DNA of 5,710 bases from NCBI GenBank assembly GCA_002349055.1, contig DECD01000033.1, positions 37,410 to 43,119 of the forward strand, read 5' to 3'. A program made the translations under genes and the position numbers. The notes beneath the pieces were generated by a model. That model saw only the letters and a program-made list of their open reading frames with translations, was not told the DNA's origin and made no database searches. Positions 1-5,402 of this stretch are shown here, piece after piece (the stretch's first letter is position 1; every line of letters begins with the position of its first letter). The DNA comes from Bacteroidales bacterium UBA2939. GTDB lineage: Bacteria > Bacteroidota > Bacteroidia > Bacteroidales > P3.

Positions 1-280
1 TACCAACTCCTACCCAACACCCTACCAACCGCCTGGGTACTCCCTTTTGTCCTTCTATCAACTTGGTCGCCCTCAAACCAGGGTGAAGAACTTCTTCGGC
101 TGGCGGTTGCGGCAATAGCAAATTCCCCATCAAGCCCATCCCCAAGCCCTGTAAGGGCGCCACATATTAGCCGTGGGCATCAGCCCACGGTACGCGCGTC
201 CTCCATTAAACTCCTCCCCTATGTTAGGGGAGGTGGCCGCGCAGCGGACGGAGGGGTGTGTTAGAGTCGGGCGACACATA
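1..280. other. Gene-poor GC-rich intergenic region with REP-like palindromes
   Basis: No convincing gene is seen here. A plus-strand frame is open from base 1 to a stop at 262-264, but it runs straight through the palindromic repeats and has no recognisable product. The right half is built of short inverted repeats (listed separately). The segment lies downstream of the terminators of the minus-strand operon, so it is probably a spacer to whatever gene lies beyond the left edge. The tail of a neighbouring gene in the first 100 bases cannot be excluded. Confidence 0.5.
146..247. repeat. Cluster of REP-like intergenic palindromes
   Basis: Four inverted repeats follow each other. They are GCCCT-GTA-AGGGC (146-158), CCGTGGGC-ATCA-GCCCACGG (171-190, 8-bp arms), CCTCCCCTA-TGT-TAGGGGAGG (213-233, 9-bp arms) and CCGC-GCA-GCGG (237-247). 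The dense run of GC-rich hairpins outside genes is typical of repetitive extragenic palindromic elements, and similar units recur between genes in many Bacteroidota genomes. The assignment to a repeat family is from general knowledge, because copy number cannot be seen in one window. None of the hairpins is followed by a clear T-run, so they are not called terminators. Confidence 0.6.
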
Positions 281-311
281 CAAAAATCAGGGCAGCCACG
301 CATGGCCGCCC
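281..311 (-). terminator. Strong intrinsic terminator of the restriction-modification/lipoprotein operon
   Basis: Read on the minus strand, the sequence is GGGCGGCCA-TGCG-TGGCTGCCC followed by TGATTTTTG. This is a 9-bp GC-rich stem (one G-U pair in RNA) with a 4-base loop and then a run of five T. It lies about 35 bases past the stop of the last lipoprotein gene and points the right way to end that operon. It backs up a weaker hairpin immediately after the stop codon. Confidence 0.8.
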
Positions 312-322
312 CTCTTCACATT

Positions 323-346
323 AAAAAATAGGTTTATGAAAAACCT
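323..346 (-). terminator. Weak intrinsic terminator directly after the last lipoprotein gene
   Basis: On the minus strand the bases after the stop codon form AGGTTT-TTCAT-AAACCT, a 6-bp stem with a 5-base loop, followed by ATTTTTT. The stem is AT-rich and short, so on its own it would probably terminate poorly. Together with the GC-rich hairpin at 281-311 it makes a tandem pair. Confidence 0.55.
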
Positions 347-580
347 TTATCGCTGGTCACCTGTGGTTCGTTTCAGCTCTTCTGCCAGCTCGTCATTGTC
401 CTCTTCGAGACATTCGACATAGATTTTGAGGCTCGACAGCTCGAACTGTAGCGAGTCGTTGAGGGCTTCCATCTCCTGCTTCTCCTTCAGCAATGCATCG
501 TACTCCGCCCGCGAGACGGTGGTGTTGTCGCAGGCAAGGAAAAGCATCGCTAATGGCATGTATTTGATGTATCTTTTCAT
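347..580 (-). CDS. Small coiled-coil lipoprotein, unknown function
   Basis: This 77-residue protein starts with a lipoprotein signal peptide. Lys2 and Arg3 are followed by a hydrophobic stretch and a lipobox F-L-A-C with the lipid cysteine at residue 17. The mature part, about 60 residues, is highly charged and rich in Glu and Leu with a heptad-like pattern from about residue 26 to 70, which suggests a single alpha-helical coiled coil. It would be anchored in the inner or outer membrane and face the periplasm or the surface. The start ATG is 4 bases after the stop of the preceding lipoprotein gene, and two terminators follow the stop codon, so it is the last gene of the operon. No family was recognised. 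The presence of a lipobox, a helical body and tight operon spacing makes it a likely real gene despite its size. Confidence 0.75.
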   Translation of the reverse strand: MKRYIKYMPLAMLFLACDNTTVSRAEYDALLKEKQEMEALNDSLQFELSSLKIYVECLEEDNDELAEELKRTTGDQR

Positions 581-584
581 AGTG

Positions 585-791
585 TCAGAAATATAGGGTG
601 GTGTCGCCGTCCCAAGCGGTGTCCAGGATTAAACCACCGCCCGACCGCTTGCCCCAAAAGTCGTTGGAATCGTTGTCCCCCCATGTGGGATGCTGGTCAA
701 AAGTCTCCTCCTGCCGTCCTCCCTCCTCCTGCTTGGTGCAGGAAAGAAAGAACAAAAGCAGTGCTGTAATTGGAAGTGTGATTTTTTTCAT
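585..791 (-). CDS. Very small lipoprotein, unknown function
   Basis: This 68-residue protein has a classic lipoprotein leader: Lys2-Lys3, a leucine/phenylalanine-rich core and a lipobox F-L-S-C with the lipid cysteine at residue 18. The next residues are T-K-Q-E-E. A lysine followed by acidic residues soon after the cysteine resembles the lipoprotein export signal that sends some Bacteroidota lipoproteins to the cell surface; this is an inference. The rest is hydrophilic and acidic, with Trp, Gly and Asp residues and no recognisable domain. It begins 4 bases after the stop of the restriction endonuclease gene and ends 4 bases before the next lipoprotein gene, so it is almost certainly co-transcribed with both. 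Confidence 0.72.
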   Translation of the reverse strand: MKKITLPITALLLFFLSCTKQEEGGRQEETFDQHPTWGDNDSNDFWGKRSGGGLILDTAWDGDTTLYF

Positions 792-795
792 AGTA

Positions 796-1881
796 TCAAG
801 CCACTTTTACACGTTCCATATAGCAGTCGAGGAAATCTTGGGTTACACCGTGCAATTTGCGATGCGAACAGATATAGTAGAGTTCTTCAACTGCGGAATA
901 AGAGAAATACCTTGTGTCTAATGAAAGAAATTGTGGGCGGTTTGCTTCATCTATCACCTTGTTTCTGTCATCATCGGGTGCAACAATAACATAGCGGGTG
1001 TTCAGGGCCGGTATCGTATCTTGAAGACCTTTCATCCGCGTCAATCCCGAAGTCACTCCTGTTGTGTGTTCGACCTCCATGACGGCAGGCATAAAACGGT
1101 GGTTCTGAAACCAAATACAGTCAATGAAACGGGCGGAAGGTACGACTCCGGGCATCCCGGAGATAAGACCCTCGTTGTTCAATGTCTGCACTATACCTGG
1201 TTGCTCAACCAAAGGTTTATCATTATAAATGATGCCCTTGTCGTTTTGGGCAATCCATGTACGGTATCCAAGTTGTAGCCCGATAAGATACAATGCAATC
1301 TGGATTTGCGTATGTCTCCGTATCACCTCAATATCCAGTTCCTCACCAATAGCGAACCCTTCAGGTAATATGAGATTGTCGTATGTGACAGATTGCATCG
1401 GTATTTCCGATACAGCCATATTGGGGACTTCAAGCTCCGTAAGTACCCCCAGCTCATGGGGCCTGTCAGGCAGAAATATCAGGTGCTTATGTCCGTGCTC
1501 TATTGATGTGCATCCTCCCATATCCATTATTCGGCCGGGATAGCAGTAGTAGAAACGTGGAGTGTGTGCCAATAAGGCTTCAAGCACTGAACGAGTGTTG
1601 TAAGAGCCTCCCAATACGCGGTCGAAATTTATAGGGTCACCTTCTTTAACAGCATTTGCTATCCTCCATATCATTTCTTGCGAAATCGTTTCTGCTTCAA
1701 CGGAGTTTCTGCTTTTCCCGTTTACTGGGTTCCATCGTTTGATATATATGGGACCAGCGGGAAGCTCCACATTTTCTATGTGAATAAAACCATGATTACT
1801 CCTTGAAATATAGTTGTAGTCGCGATTTCTCGGGAGCATGTCGATGTCTCTCACTAGATTGTATGCTGTATACTGGCTCAT
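796..1881 (-). CDS. Probable type II restriction endonuclease, PD-(D/E)XK-like with E-x-E
   Basis: A 361-residue protein encoded directly after the cytosine methyltransferase; its ATG overlaps the methyltransferase stop as ATGA. It should cut DNA in the cytoplasm at the site its partner methylates. The C-terminal half (about residues 200-330) carries the informative motifs: LGYRTWIAQNDKG (204-216), F-I-D-C-I-W-F with Asp254, then AVMEVEHTTGVTSGLTRM (266-283) with Glu269 and Glu271, and a V-A-P-D-D-D-R-N-K-V-I stretch (300-310). The D-x14-E-x-E layout fits the PD-(D/E)XK nuclease fold with the lysine replaced by Glu, as in BamHI. A similar E-[IV]-E-x-T-T-x3-GLxRM block is found in a widespread family of restriction-enzyme-like proteins. 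The N-terminal 200 residues are not recognised and may hold the DNA recognition part. The gene looks intact. The cut site cannot be predicted from sequence alone. Confidence 0.78.
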   Translation of the reverse strand: MSQYTAYNLVRDIDMLPRNRDYNYISRSNHGFIHIENVELPAGPIYIKRWNPVNGKSRNSVEAETISQEMIWRIANAVKEGDPINFDRVLGGSYNTRSVLEALLAHTPRFYYCYPGRIMDMGGCTSIEHGHKHLIFLPDRPHELGVLTELEVPNMAVSEIPMQSVTYDNLILPEGFAIGEELDIEVIRRHTQIQIALYLIGLQLGYRTWIAQNDKGIIYNDKPLVEQPGIVQTLNNEGLISGMPGVVPSARFIDCIWFQNHRFMPAVMEVEHTTGVTSGLTRMKGLQDTIPALNTRYVIVAPDDDRNKVIDEANRPQFLSLDTRYFSYSAVEELYYICSHRKLHGVTQDFLDCYMERVKVA

Positions 1882-2990
1882 CTCTTTGTCGTGTTAAAGA
1901 AATCCTTAATTGTTTTAGCAATGCCGTCAGCCAATAGAAATGGCACACCGTTTCCTACCGTCTTAAACTTATCTGTCAACGTCATTTCGGGAGGTAATGC
2001 AAACTCTCTCGGCAACGACTGCAAGGAAAGGGCCTCTGCCACCGTTAACCTTCTGGCCTTATACGGATGGAGATGCACCTCATTGTTTCCGTAGGCCACC
2101 GTTGGGGAATAACGCCATCGATGCAGCCTTTTGAGAGATTTCTTCGAAACATCTCCTTCTTCAATCCGGAGCATCTTATCCAAACTGGCGCGAGGAACAA
2201 AACAATCGCCACTATTGGGGTGGTGTTCAACATCATTCTTGTCGAACCAGTACTGCACCGTTAATTCCAGAGGAACATTTGAGGGAACTTGTCGAGTGCC
2301 GTTTTCCTTGAAAACATCCTGACTGGGCCATTGCAGATTCCGTACCTCCTGCCAGTTGTATTTGATGTTTTTCTCCCAGGGGAACCCTTCTACCTTGCAA
2401 TATTTTTTCAAAGAGTCACTAACGCCGAACAACAAAATGCGGTCTCTATCCTGTGGGGCACCAAATTCTATGGCATTCGTCAGCCGTTCTGTCATATGAT
2501 AGCCCGAATCCCGTAGCATCTTTTTCAATTCTTCATAGTATTCTCTATGCCGTGCGGTTCTCCACAGCCCCTTGACATTCTCAAAAAGGAAGAAGTCGGG
2601 TTTATGCTTTTTTATAAGGTTAATGTATGAGAGCGACAGCTTGCCGTTGTCACCATCTCTTCCCTTTTGTTTGCCAGCTACAGAAAAATCGGGACACGGA
2701 GGCCCTCCGATAAATCCAACAAGACTACCGTCTTTTCGGGATTCTTCTAGATATTGATTTAATTCTTCTGCTCTATCAAACAAAAACTCATTCACGTCAA
2801 TATTGAAGTATCCATATTGCGGACGGGATAATCCCATTTGCTCCCTCGAGTAACGGTAAGCACCAAGAAACGAAGGTGAGAACTCGTTGACTAAAACAAT
2901 CTCATATCCGTTCAACTCAAAACCGAGGTCAAGAAAACCACATCCTGAAAAAAACGAGAATATTTTTATATTTTTGCCTTTTGTTGCCAT
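1878..2990 (-). CDS. DNA (cytosine-5-)-methyltransferase of a type II restriction-modification system
   Basis: A 370-residue C5 methyltransferase that moves a methyl group from S-adenosylmethionine to cytosine C5 in a specific site, protecting host DNA from the neighbouring endonuclease. All key motifs are present in order. They are motif I FSFFSGCGFLDLGF (11-24, AdoMet binding), motif IV GGPPCPDFS (95-103) with the catalytic Cys99, motif VI F-E-N-V (136-139), motif VIII QDRDRILLFG (180-189), motif IX RRLTVAEALSLQSLP (313-327) and motif X VGNGVPFLLADGIA (345-358). The target recognition region between motifs VIII and IX (about 190-310) is of ordinary length for a mono-specific enzyme. The gene appears full length and active. 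It is the first gene of the operon, about 290 bases from its likely promoter. It has no strong ribosome binding site, which is usual in Bacteroidota. Confidence 0.95.
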   Translation of the reverse strand: MATKGKNIKIFSFFSGCGFLDLGFELNGYEIVLVNEFSPSFLGAYRYSREQMGLSRPQYGYFNIDVNEFLFDRAEELNQYLEESRKDGSLVGFIGGPPCPDFSVAGKQKGRDGDNGKLSLSYINLIKKHKPDFFLFENVKGLWRTARHREYYEELKKMLRDSGYHMTERLTNAIEFGAPQDRDRILLFGVSDSLKKYCKVEGFPWEKNIKYNWQEVRNLQWPSQDVFKENGTRQVPSNVPLELTVQYWFDKNDVEHHPNSGDCFVPRASLDKMLRIEEGDVSKKSLKRLHRWRYSPTVAYGNNEVHLHPYKARRLTVAEALSLQSLPREFALPPEMTLTDKFKTVGNGVPFLLADGIAKTIKDFFNTTKR

Positions 2991-3025
2991 GTGTCCGTGT
3001 CGTTGCTTTACCCTTGCTCAACTGG

Positions 3026-3057
3026 ACACAAAGAAAGCGTGAATTCATTCTTTGTGT
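3026..3057 (-). promoter_or_regulatory. Hairpin A of the leader
   Basis: A perfect 10-bp inverted repeat, ACACAAAGAA (3026-3035) and TTCTTTGTGT (3048-3057), encloses a 12-base loop. Nine loop bases (AGCGTGAAT, 3036-3044) are exactly complementary to ATTCACGCT at 3114-3122 in the tip of hairpin B. It ends about 35 bases upstream of the methyltransferase start. There is no T-run after it, so it is not a normal terminator. Confidence 0.6.
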
Positions 3058-3065
3058 GATTGCAT

Positions 3066-3184
3066 CTAGTACATGGTGTCTGGAAAAACCACTGGGTGTG
3101 CAAGCACAAAACGATTCACGCTGAACGTGAACCTCCACTTGCTTGTTCTCACCCTATTCAAAGTTTTCCAGACTTTTGTACTAG
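3066..3184 (-). ncRNA. Hairpin B: long multi-segment stem, candidate structured RNA element
   Basis: The 119-base segment folds on itself in five nested pieces. They are CTAGTACA/TGTACTAG (3066-3073 with 3177-3184), GTCTGGAAAA/TTTTCCAGAC (3078-3087 with 3164-3173), GGGTG/CACCC (3094-3098 with 3150-3154), CAAGCA/TGCTTG (3101-3106 with 3140-3145) and TTCACG/CGTGAA (3115-3120 with 3126-3131, loop CTGAA). That is 35 exact pairs, broken by internal loops as in a folded RNA. It could be a cis-acting leader element, a free small RNA, or a small palindromic mobile element. No known RNA family was recognised. Confidence 0.5.
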
Positions 3185-3286
3185 TAGAACAAGAGCGTCA
3201 GCTCATTAGTATTGTTTCTTTATTATTTGTTAAATTCTTATTCTATGTCGTTTTAGTTAATTACAATTTATGTTGTTTTCACGCTG

Positions 3287-3317
3287 CAAAGATACAGTTT
3301 TTTTTTATATTGGCAAA
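3287..3317 (-). promoter_or_regulatory. Bacteroidota-type promoter of the restriction-modification operon
   Basis: On the minus strand the -7 box is TATCTTTG (3287-3294), a full match to TAnnTTTG, and the -33 box is TTTG (3314-3317), separated by 19 bases. The start of transcription would be near 3280. It sits just downstream of the stop of the 268-residue gene, so the restriction-modification operon can be transcribed on its own. No terminator separates it from that gene, so read-through from upstream is also possible. Confidence 0.75.
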
Positions 3318-3332
3318 ATAGCTCATCAACAA

Positions 3333-4139
3333 TTATAATTTCATTTCTGTATTATTCCTCATATAATTAGCAACATCAGGTCGATTCGTTGTCACATATT
3401 CATCAAAAACCTTTAACACATATGCCGCCACTTCTTTTTGCCATCCGTCATTTAGCGGCTCCCCAAATTCAAATGCATCTATATTATCTCCAGACATCAT
3501 GTACTGCGGATTCAATGAGTACATATATGCAAAATGGAAAATAAATAAATTGAGAATACATTCATAGAGCCTCTCAAGTTCCTTAATCCTATTAGGATTA
3601 TAAATCATATTGTTGTTCAACCACAGATAATATAATTTGTTGTAATGAGTGTTGCCATTAGTCAGTCTTCTTATTCTATGATATAAACCATCAAAATCAA
3701 AGAGTTTCTCTAAATCATTCAATGGTTTGTGATTTCTGATTGTTTTCAACATACTCTCTACGGAAGGGAGCTTCTGCTTGTTATTGACCCATTGCTGTAT
3801 TTTCTCCACAACATAATTATCAAGACTGTAGTTCTCTGCAATATATACATTAACGTATAATATTGCAATTATACCATCGTGATATTTTCTCACTAAGGCA
3901 AAGGCATCGTTTACTCGTCCTTCTTTCAAAACATTTTTTACAGAATCAAGTGTTCCTGCCAAAGCGCCACAACCCACTTTGTCAACATTGCACAAACCTG
4001 ATAATAATCCTTTTGTGATAAAATCAGGGCCAAGCATAAAAACACAATTGTAAAATTTAACAAGTGATTCCAATAATGGAAAAACTTTATGTCCCTGATA
4101 CGTTACATCATTCTTAACAAGACTTTCAAACAATTCCAT
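3333..4139 (-). CDS. Hypothetical AT-rich 268-residue protein, possibly defence-related
   Basis: I do not recognise this protein. It is a mostly alpha-helical, soluble-looking chain rich in Asn, Tyr, Leu and Lys, with no signal peptide; hydrophobic stretches such as ILNLFIFHFAYMY (195-207) look more like buried helices than membrane spans. Two motifs stand out: FALVRKYHDGI (80-90), and RRLTNGNTHYN (157-167) containing R-x6-H, which loosely fits the R-x4-6-H motif of HEPN ribonucleases. That link is weak. Base composition is clearly more AT-rich than the nuclease gene upstream, which suggests separate acquisition. ATG at 4139 is the first ATG in frame, but the frame stays open up to the nuclease stop at 4209-4211, so a non-ATG upstream start is possible. 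No promoter is seen just upstream; it may be transcribed with the nuclease gene. Confidence 0.75.
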   Translation of the reverse strand: MELFESLVKNDVTYQGHKVFPLLESLVKFYNCVFMLGPDFITKGLLSGLCNVDKVGCGALAGTLDSVKNVLKEGRVNDAFALVRKYHDGIIAILYVNVYIAENYSLDNYVVEKIQQWVNNKQKLPSVESMLKTIRNHKPLNDLEKLFDFDGLYHRIRRLTNGNTHYNKLYYLWLNNNMIYNPNRIKELERLYECILNLFIFHFAYMYSLNPQYMMSGDNIDAFEFGEPLNDGWQKEVAAYVLKVFDEYVTTNRPDVANYMRNNTEMKL

Positions 4140-4150
4140 AATTTGTACAC

Positions 4151-4213
4151 GTTCGTCATATTCAATCTTTCCCAGTGCTGGCGGGCGGCCTCCAGAGCTT
4201 TTTTGTATCTATC
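4151..4213 (-). pseudogene. Displaced C-terminal coding remnant of the YhcG-like nuclease
   Basis: Just past the TAG stop of the nuclease gene, the frame one base later encodes DRYKKALEAARQHWERLNM and TN. Its codons (GCT CTG GAG GCC GCC CGC CAG CAC TGG) favour G or C in the third position, as the nuclease gene does and the AT-rich neighbour does not. The amphipathic, charged sequence continues naturally from the nuclease end, which reads EEQEKNRER. This suggests a single-base insertion near 4214-4230 shifted the frame, and that the original 3' end was altered where the AT-rich gene joins. It is an inference from codon use. Confidence 0.4.
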
Positions 4214-5297
4214 TTTCTCTATTCTTTTCCTGTTCTTCTCTATATTCCGCCCAATCCTCCGCTGTGGCGCTCTCCAGCAGGTATTGCCGCATCTCTTCCT
4301 CCGAGGGCAGCTGCAGCTGGTACTTACTGACGAAGAGGTTCTGCGAGAGTCCTTCGGTGGCATATTGCACGGTGGTCTCGCCGTATTCGGTGCAGAGCAA
4401 CAGTCCGATGGGCGGATTGTCGTCGGCCTGCATCACCTCGTGCTTGTAGTAGTTCATATAGCAGTTGAGCTGCGAGGCATACTCGTGACGGAAGCGGTCA
4501 ATCTTGAGGTCGATAATCACATGGCATTTCAGGATACGGTGATAGAAGATAAGGTCGGCCTTGAAATAGTCCTGGTCGACAAGAATCCGTTTCTGCCGGG
4601 CCTCGAAACAGAACCCGCGCCCCATCTCCATGAGCACCATCTGGAGGTGGTTGAGGATGGTGTTTTCCAACTTACTCTCAGTATAGACGTTCTCCGTCGG
4701 CAAGCCCAGGAATTCGAGCGCCACGGGGTTGTGGATGACTTCGCGCGGCGATAACTGCTGCGCGTCCTTGGAGGCAAGCCGCTGGAGGGCTTTCTTGTCT
4801 TTCGATAGCCCCATGCGCTCGTAGTAGCACGAGGAGATTTGCCTGTCAAGTTCAGTATTGGTCCAGCAGCCACGAATTGACTCTTGTTCGTAGAATGCTC
4901 GTTTCAATGGATTGTCGATACTTGAAAGAATTGACAAGCTTGTATAGTTAATCCGATAGAACAGCCTCTCCGGTGGCGTTGTCCACTCTTCCAATTTGGC
5001 GGTTGCTGACCGCCAAATTTCAGGCTCTTGGTTTTCAGTTGTTTGTAATTTGGCGGTTGGCAACCGCCAAATTGTTGAGGCACCAGAATCGAGCAATCTG
5101 GTACTGGCGTTATTAATGTATTTTTCTACCTCGATACCTAATACCGGATAAACCAAATAGAACTGCCTGTACTCTCGAAGTCTTCTGGAACTGAACCCCT
5201 TCTTGTTGATGCTTTGAGCCAACCGGTTGAGCAGATTCTCACCATATTTGGCACGGTCCTCGCCGTTCTGCTCAAACTCCACGATATAGTATCCCAC
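4209..5297 (-). CDS. YhcG/DUF1016-family PD-(D/E)XK nuclease, N-terminally interrupted
   Basis: This 362-codon frame, from GTG at 5297, encodes most of a YhcG-type protein. The N-terminal DUF1016 region (about residues 1-125) contains Y-Y-I-V-E-F-E-Q and LLNRLAQSINKKGFSSRRL, a likely DNA- or partner-binding helical part. The C-terminal nuclease region (about 170-325) has the PD-(D/E)XK signature FKADLIFYHRILKC followed by V-I-I-D-L-K-I, with Asp248, Asp263 and Lys265. Family members are putative DNA nucleases often found with restriction-modification genes. The natural start is almost certainly ATG at 5402, right behind a good promoter, but codon 18 of that frame is TAG. Translation from GTG 5297 would lose 35 residues. 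Two copies of I-W-R-x-x-T-A-K-L (76-84 and 94-102) come from palindromic insertions. The C-terminus also appears frameshifted. It may be a decaying gene. Confidence 0.82.
   Translation of the reverse strand: MGYYIVEFEQNGEDRAKYGENLLNRLAQSINKKGFSSRRLREYRQFYLVYPVLGIEVEKYINNASTRLLDSGASTIWRLPTAKLQTTENQEPEIWRSATAKLEEWTTPPERLFYRINYTSLSILSSIDNPLKRAFYEQESIRGCWTNTELDRQISSCYYERMGLSKDKKALQRLASKDAQQLSPREVIHNPVALEFLGLPTENVYTESKLENTILNHLQMVLMEMGRGFCFEARQKRILVDQDYFKADLIFYHRILKCHVIIDLKIDRFRHEYASQLNCYMNYYKHEVMQADDNPPIGLLLCTEYGETTVQYATEGLSQNLFVSKYQLQLPSEEEMRQYLLESATAEDWAEYREEQEKNRER
4993..5073. repeat. Pair of in-frame palindromes inside the nuclease gene
   Basis: Copy 1 is AATTTGGCGGT-TGCTG-ACCGCCAAATT (4993-5019, 11-bp arms). 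Copy 2 is AATTTGGCGGTTG-G-CAACCGCCAAATT (5047-5073, 13-bp arms around one base). Both are 27 bases long, begin 54 bases (18 codons) apart and are in the same codon phase, so both encode IWRxxTAKL. The spacer reads as a polar linker. The pair sits at the boundary between the N-terminal and middle parts of the protein, a place that tolerates insertion. The pattern recalls palindromic elements that insert in frame into genes, such as those of Rickettsia. Confidence 0.8.
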
Positions 5298-5348
5298 CAG
5301 CCAGTTGCGGGCTGTAAGCGCAAGATTAATAGCATGGGCAGCCTGTGA

Positions 5349-5402
5349 CTATAGCACATCCTGCACCTGGTTGATACGTCCGACGAGCGATTCAAAGTTC
5401 AT
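5349..5402 (-). pseudogene. Original 5' end of the nuclease gene, closed by an amber codon
   Basis: From ATG 5402 the frame reads MNFESLVGRINQVQDVL and then TAG at 5349-5351 (codon 18). It stays in the same frame as the downstream nuclease, continuing SQAAHAINLALTARNWLVG. These 35 codons look like the proper start of a DUF1016 protein. The promoter ends about 25 bases before this ATG, which confirms it as the natural start. A single C-to-T change of a CAG (Gln) codon would explain the stop. A sequencing error or amber suppression are alternatives. Confidence 0.7.

Larger units (their letters stand above)
2991..3286 (-). promoter_or_regulatory. Long structured 5' leader of the restriction-modification operon
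   Basis: This segment of about 290 bases between the promoter and the methyltransferase ATG holds no credible gene. It contains two strong inverted-repeat structures (3026-3057 and 3066-3184) plus a small GAGC-GTCA-GCTC hairpin (3193-3204). Such a long, folded leader in a genome with otherwise short leaders suggests post-transcriptional control of the methyltransferase, or a separate small RNA. The last 33 bases before the ATG (on the minus strand) are unstructured and lack a good Shine-Dalgarno sequence. Function is inferred, not shown. Confidence 0.5.

Noticed and set aside
111..120. TGGCGGTTGC shared with palindrome copy 1 in the nuclease gene (4997-5006)
   Set aside because: A ten-base match without the palindromic arm is within chance for GC-rich repeats, so it was not called a third copy.
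1..261. Plus-strand frame open for 87 codons at the left edge
   Set aside because: It passes through four palindromic repeats and gives a proline/serine-rich, unrecognised product; more likely chance openness of GC-rich repeat DNA.
2929..3138. Minus-strand 69-codon frame overlapping the start of the methyltransferase gene, considered as a possible controller protein
   Set aside because: It overlaps the methyltransferase start and the hairpins, and shows no helix-turn-helix pattern; the openness is a by-product.
3066..3184. Possible integron attC site or retron RNA
   Set aside because: No integrase or reverse transcriptase gene is present and the core attC motif GTTRRRY was not found at the arm ends.
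4089..4754. Plus-strand open frame of 221 codons opposite the nuclease gene
   Set aside because: It is antisense to a gene with clear family motifs, and its leucine/valine-rich product is what the reverse of a GC-rich gene gives.
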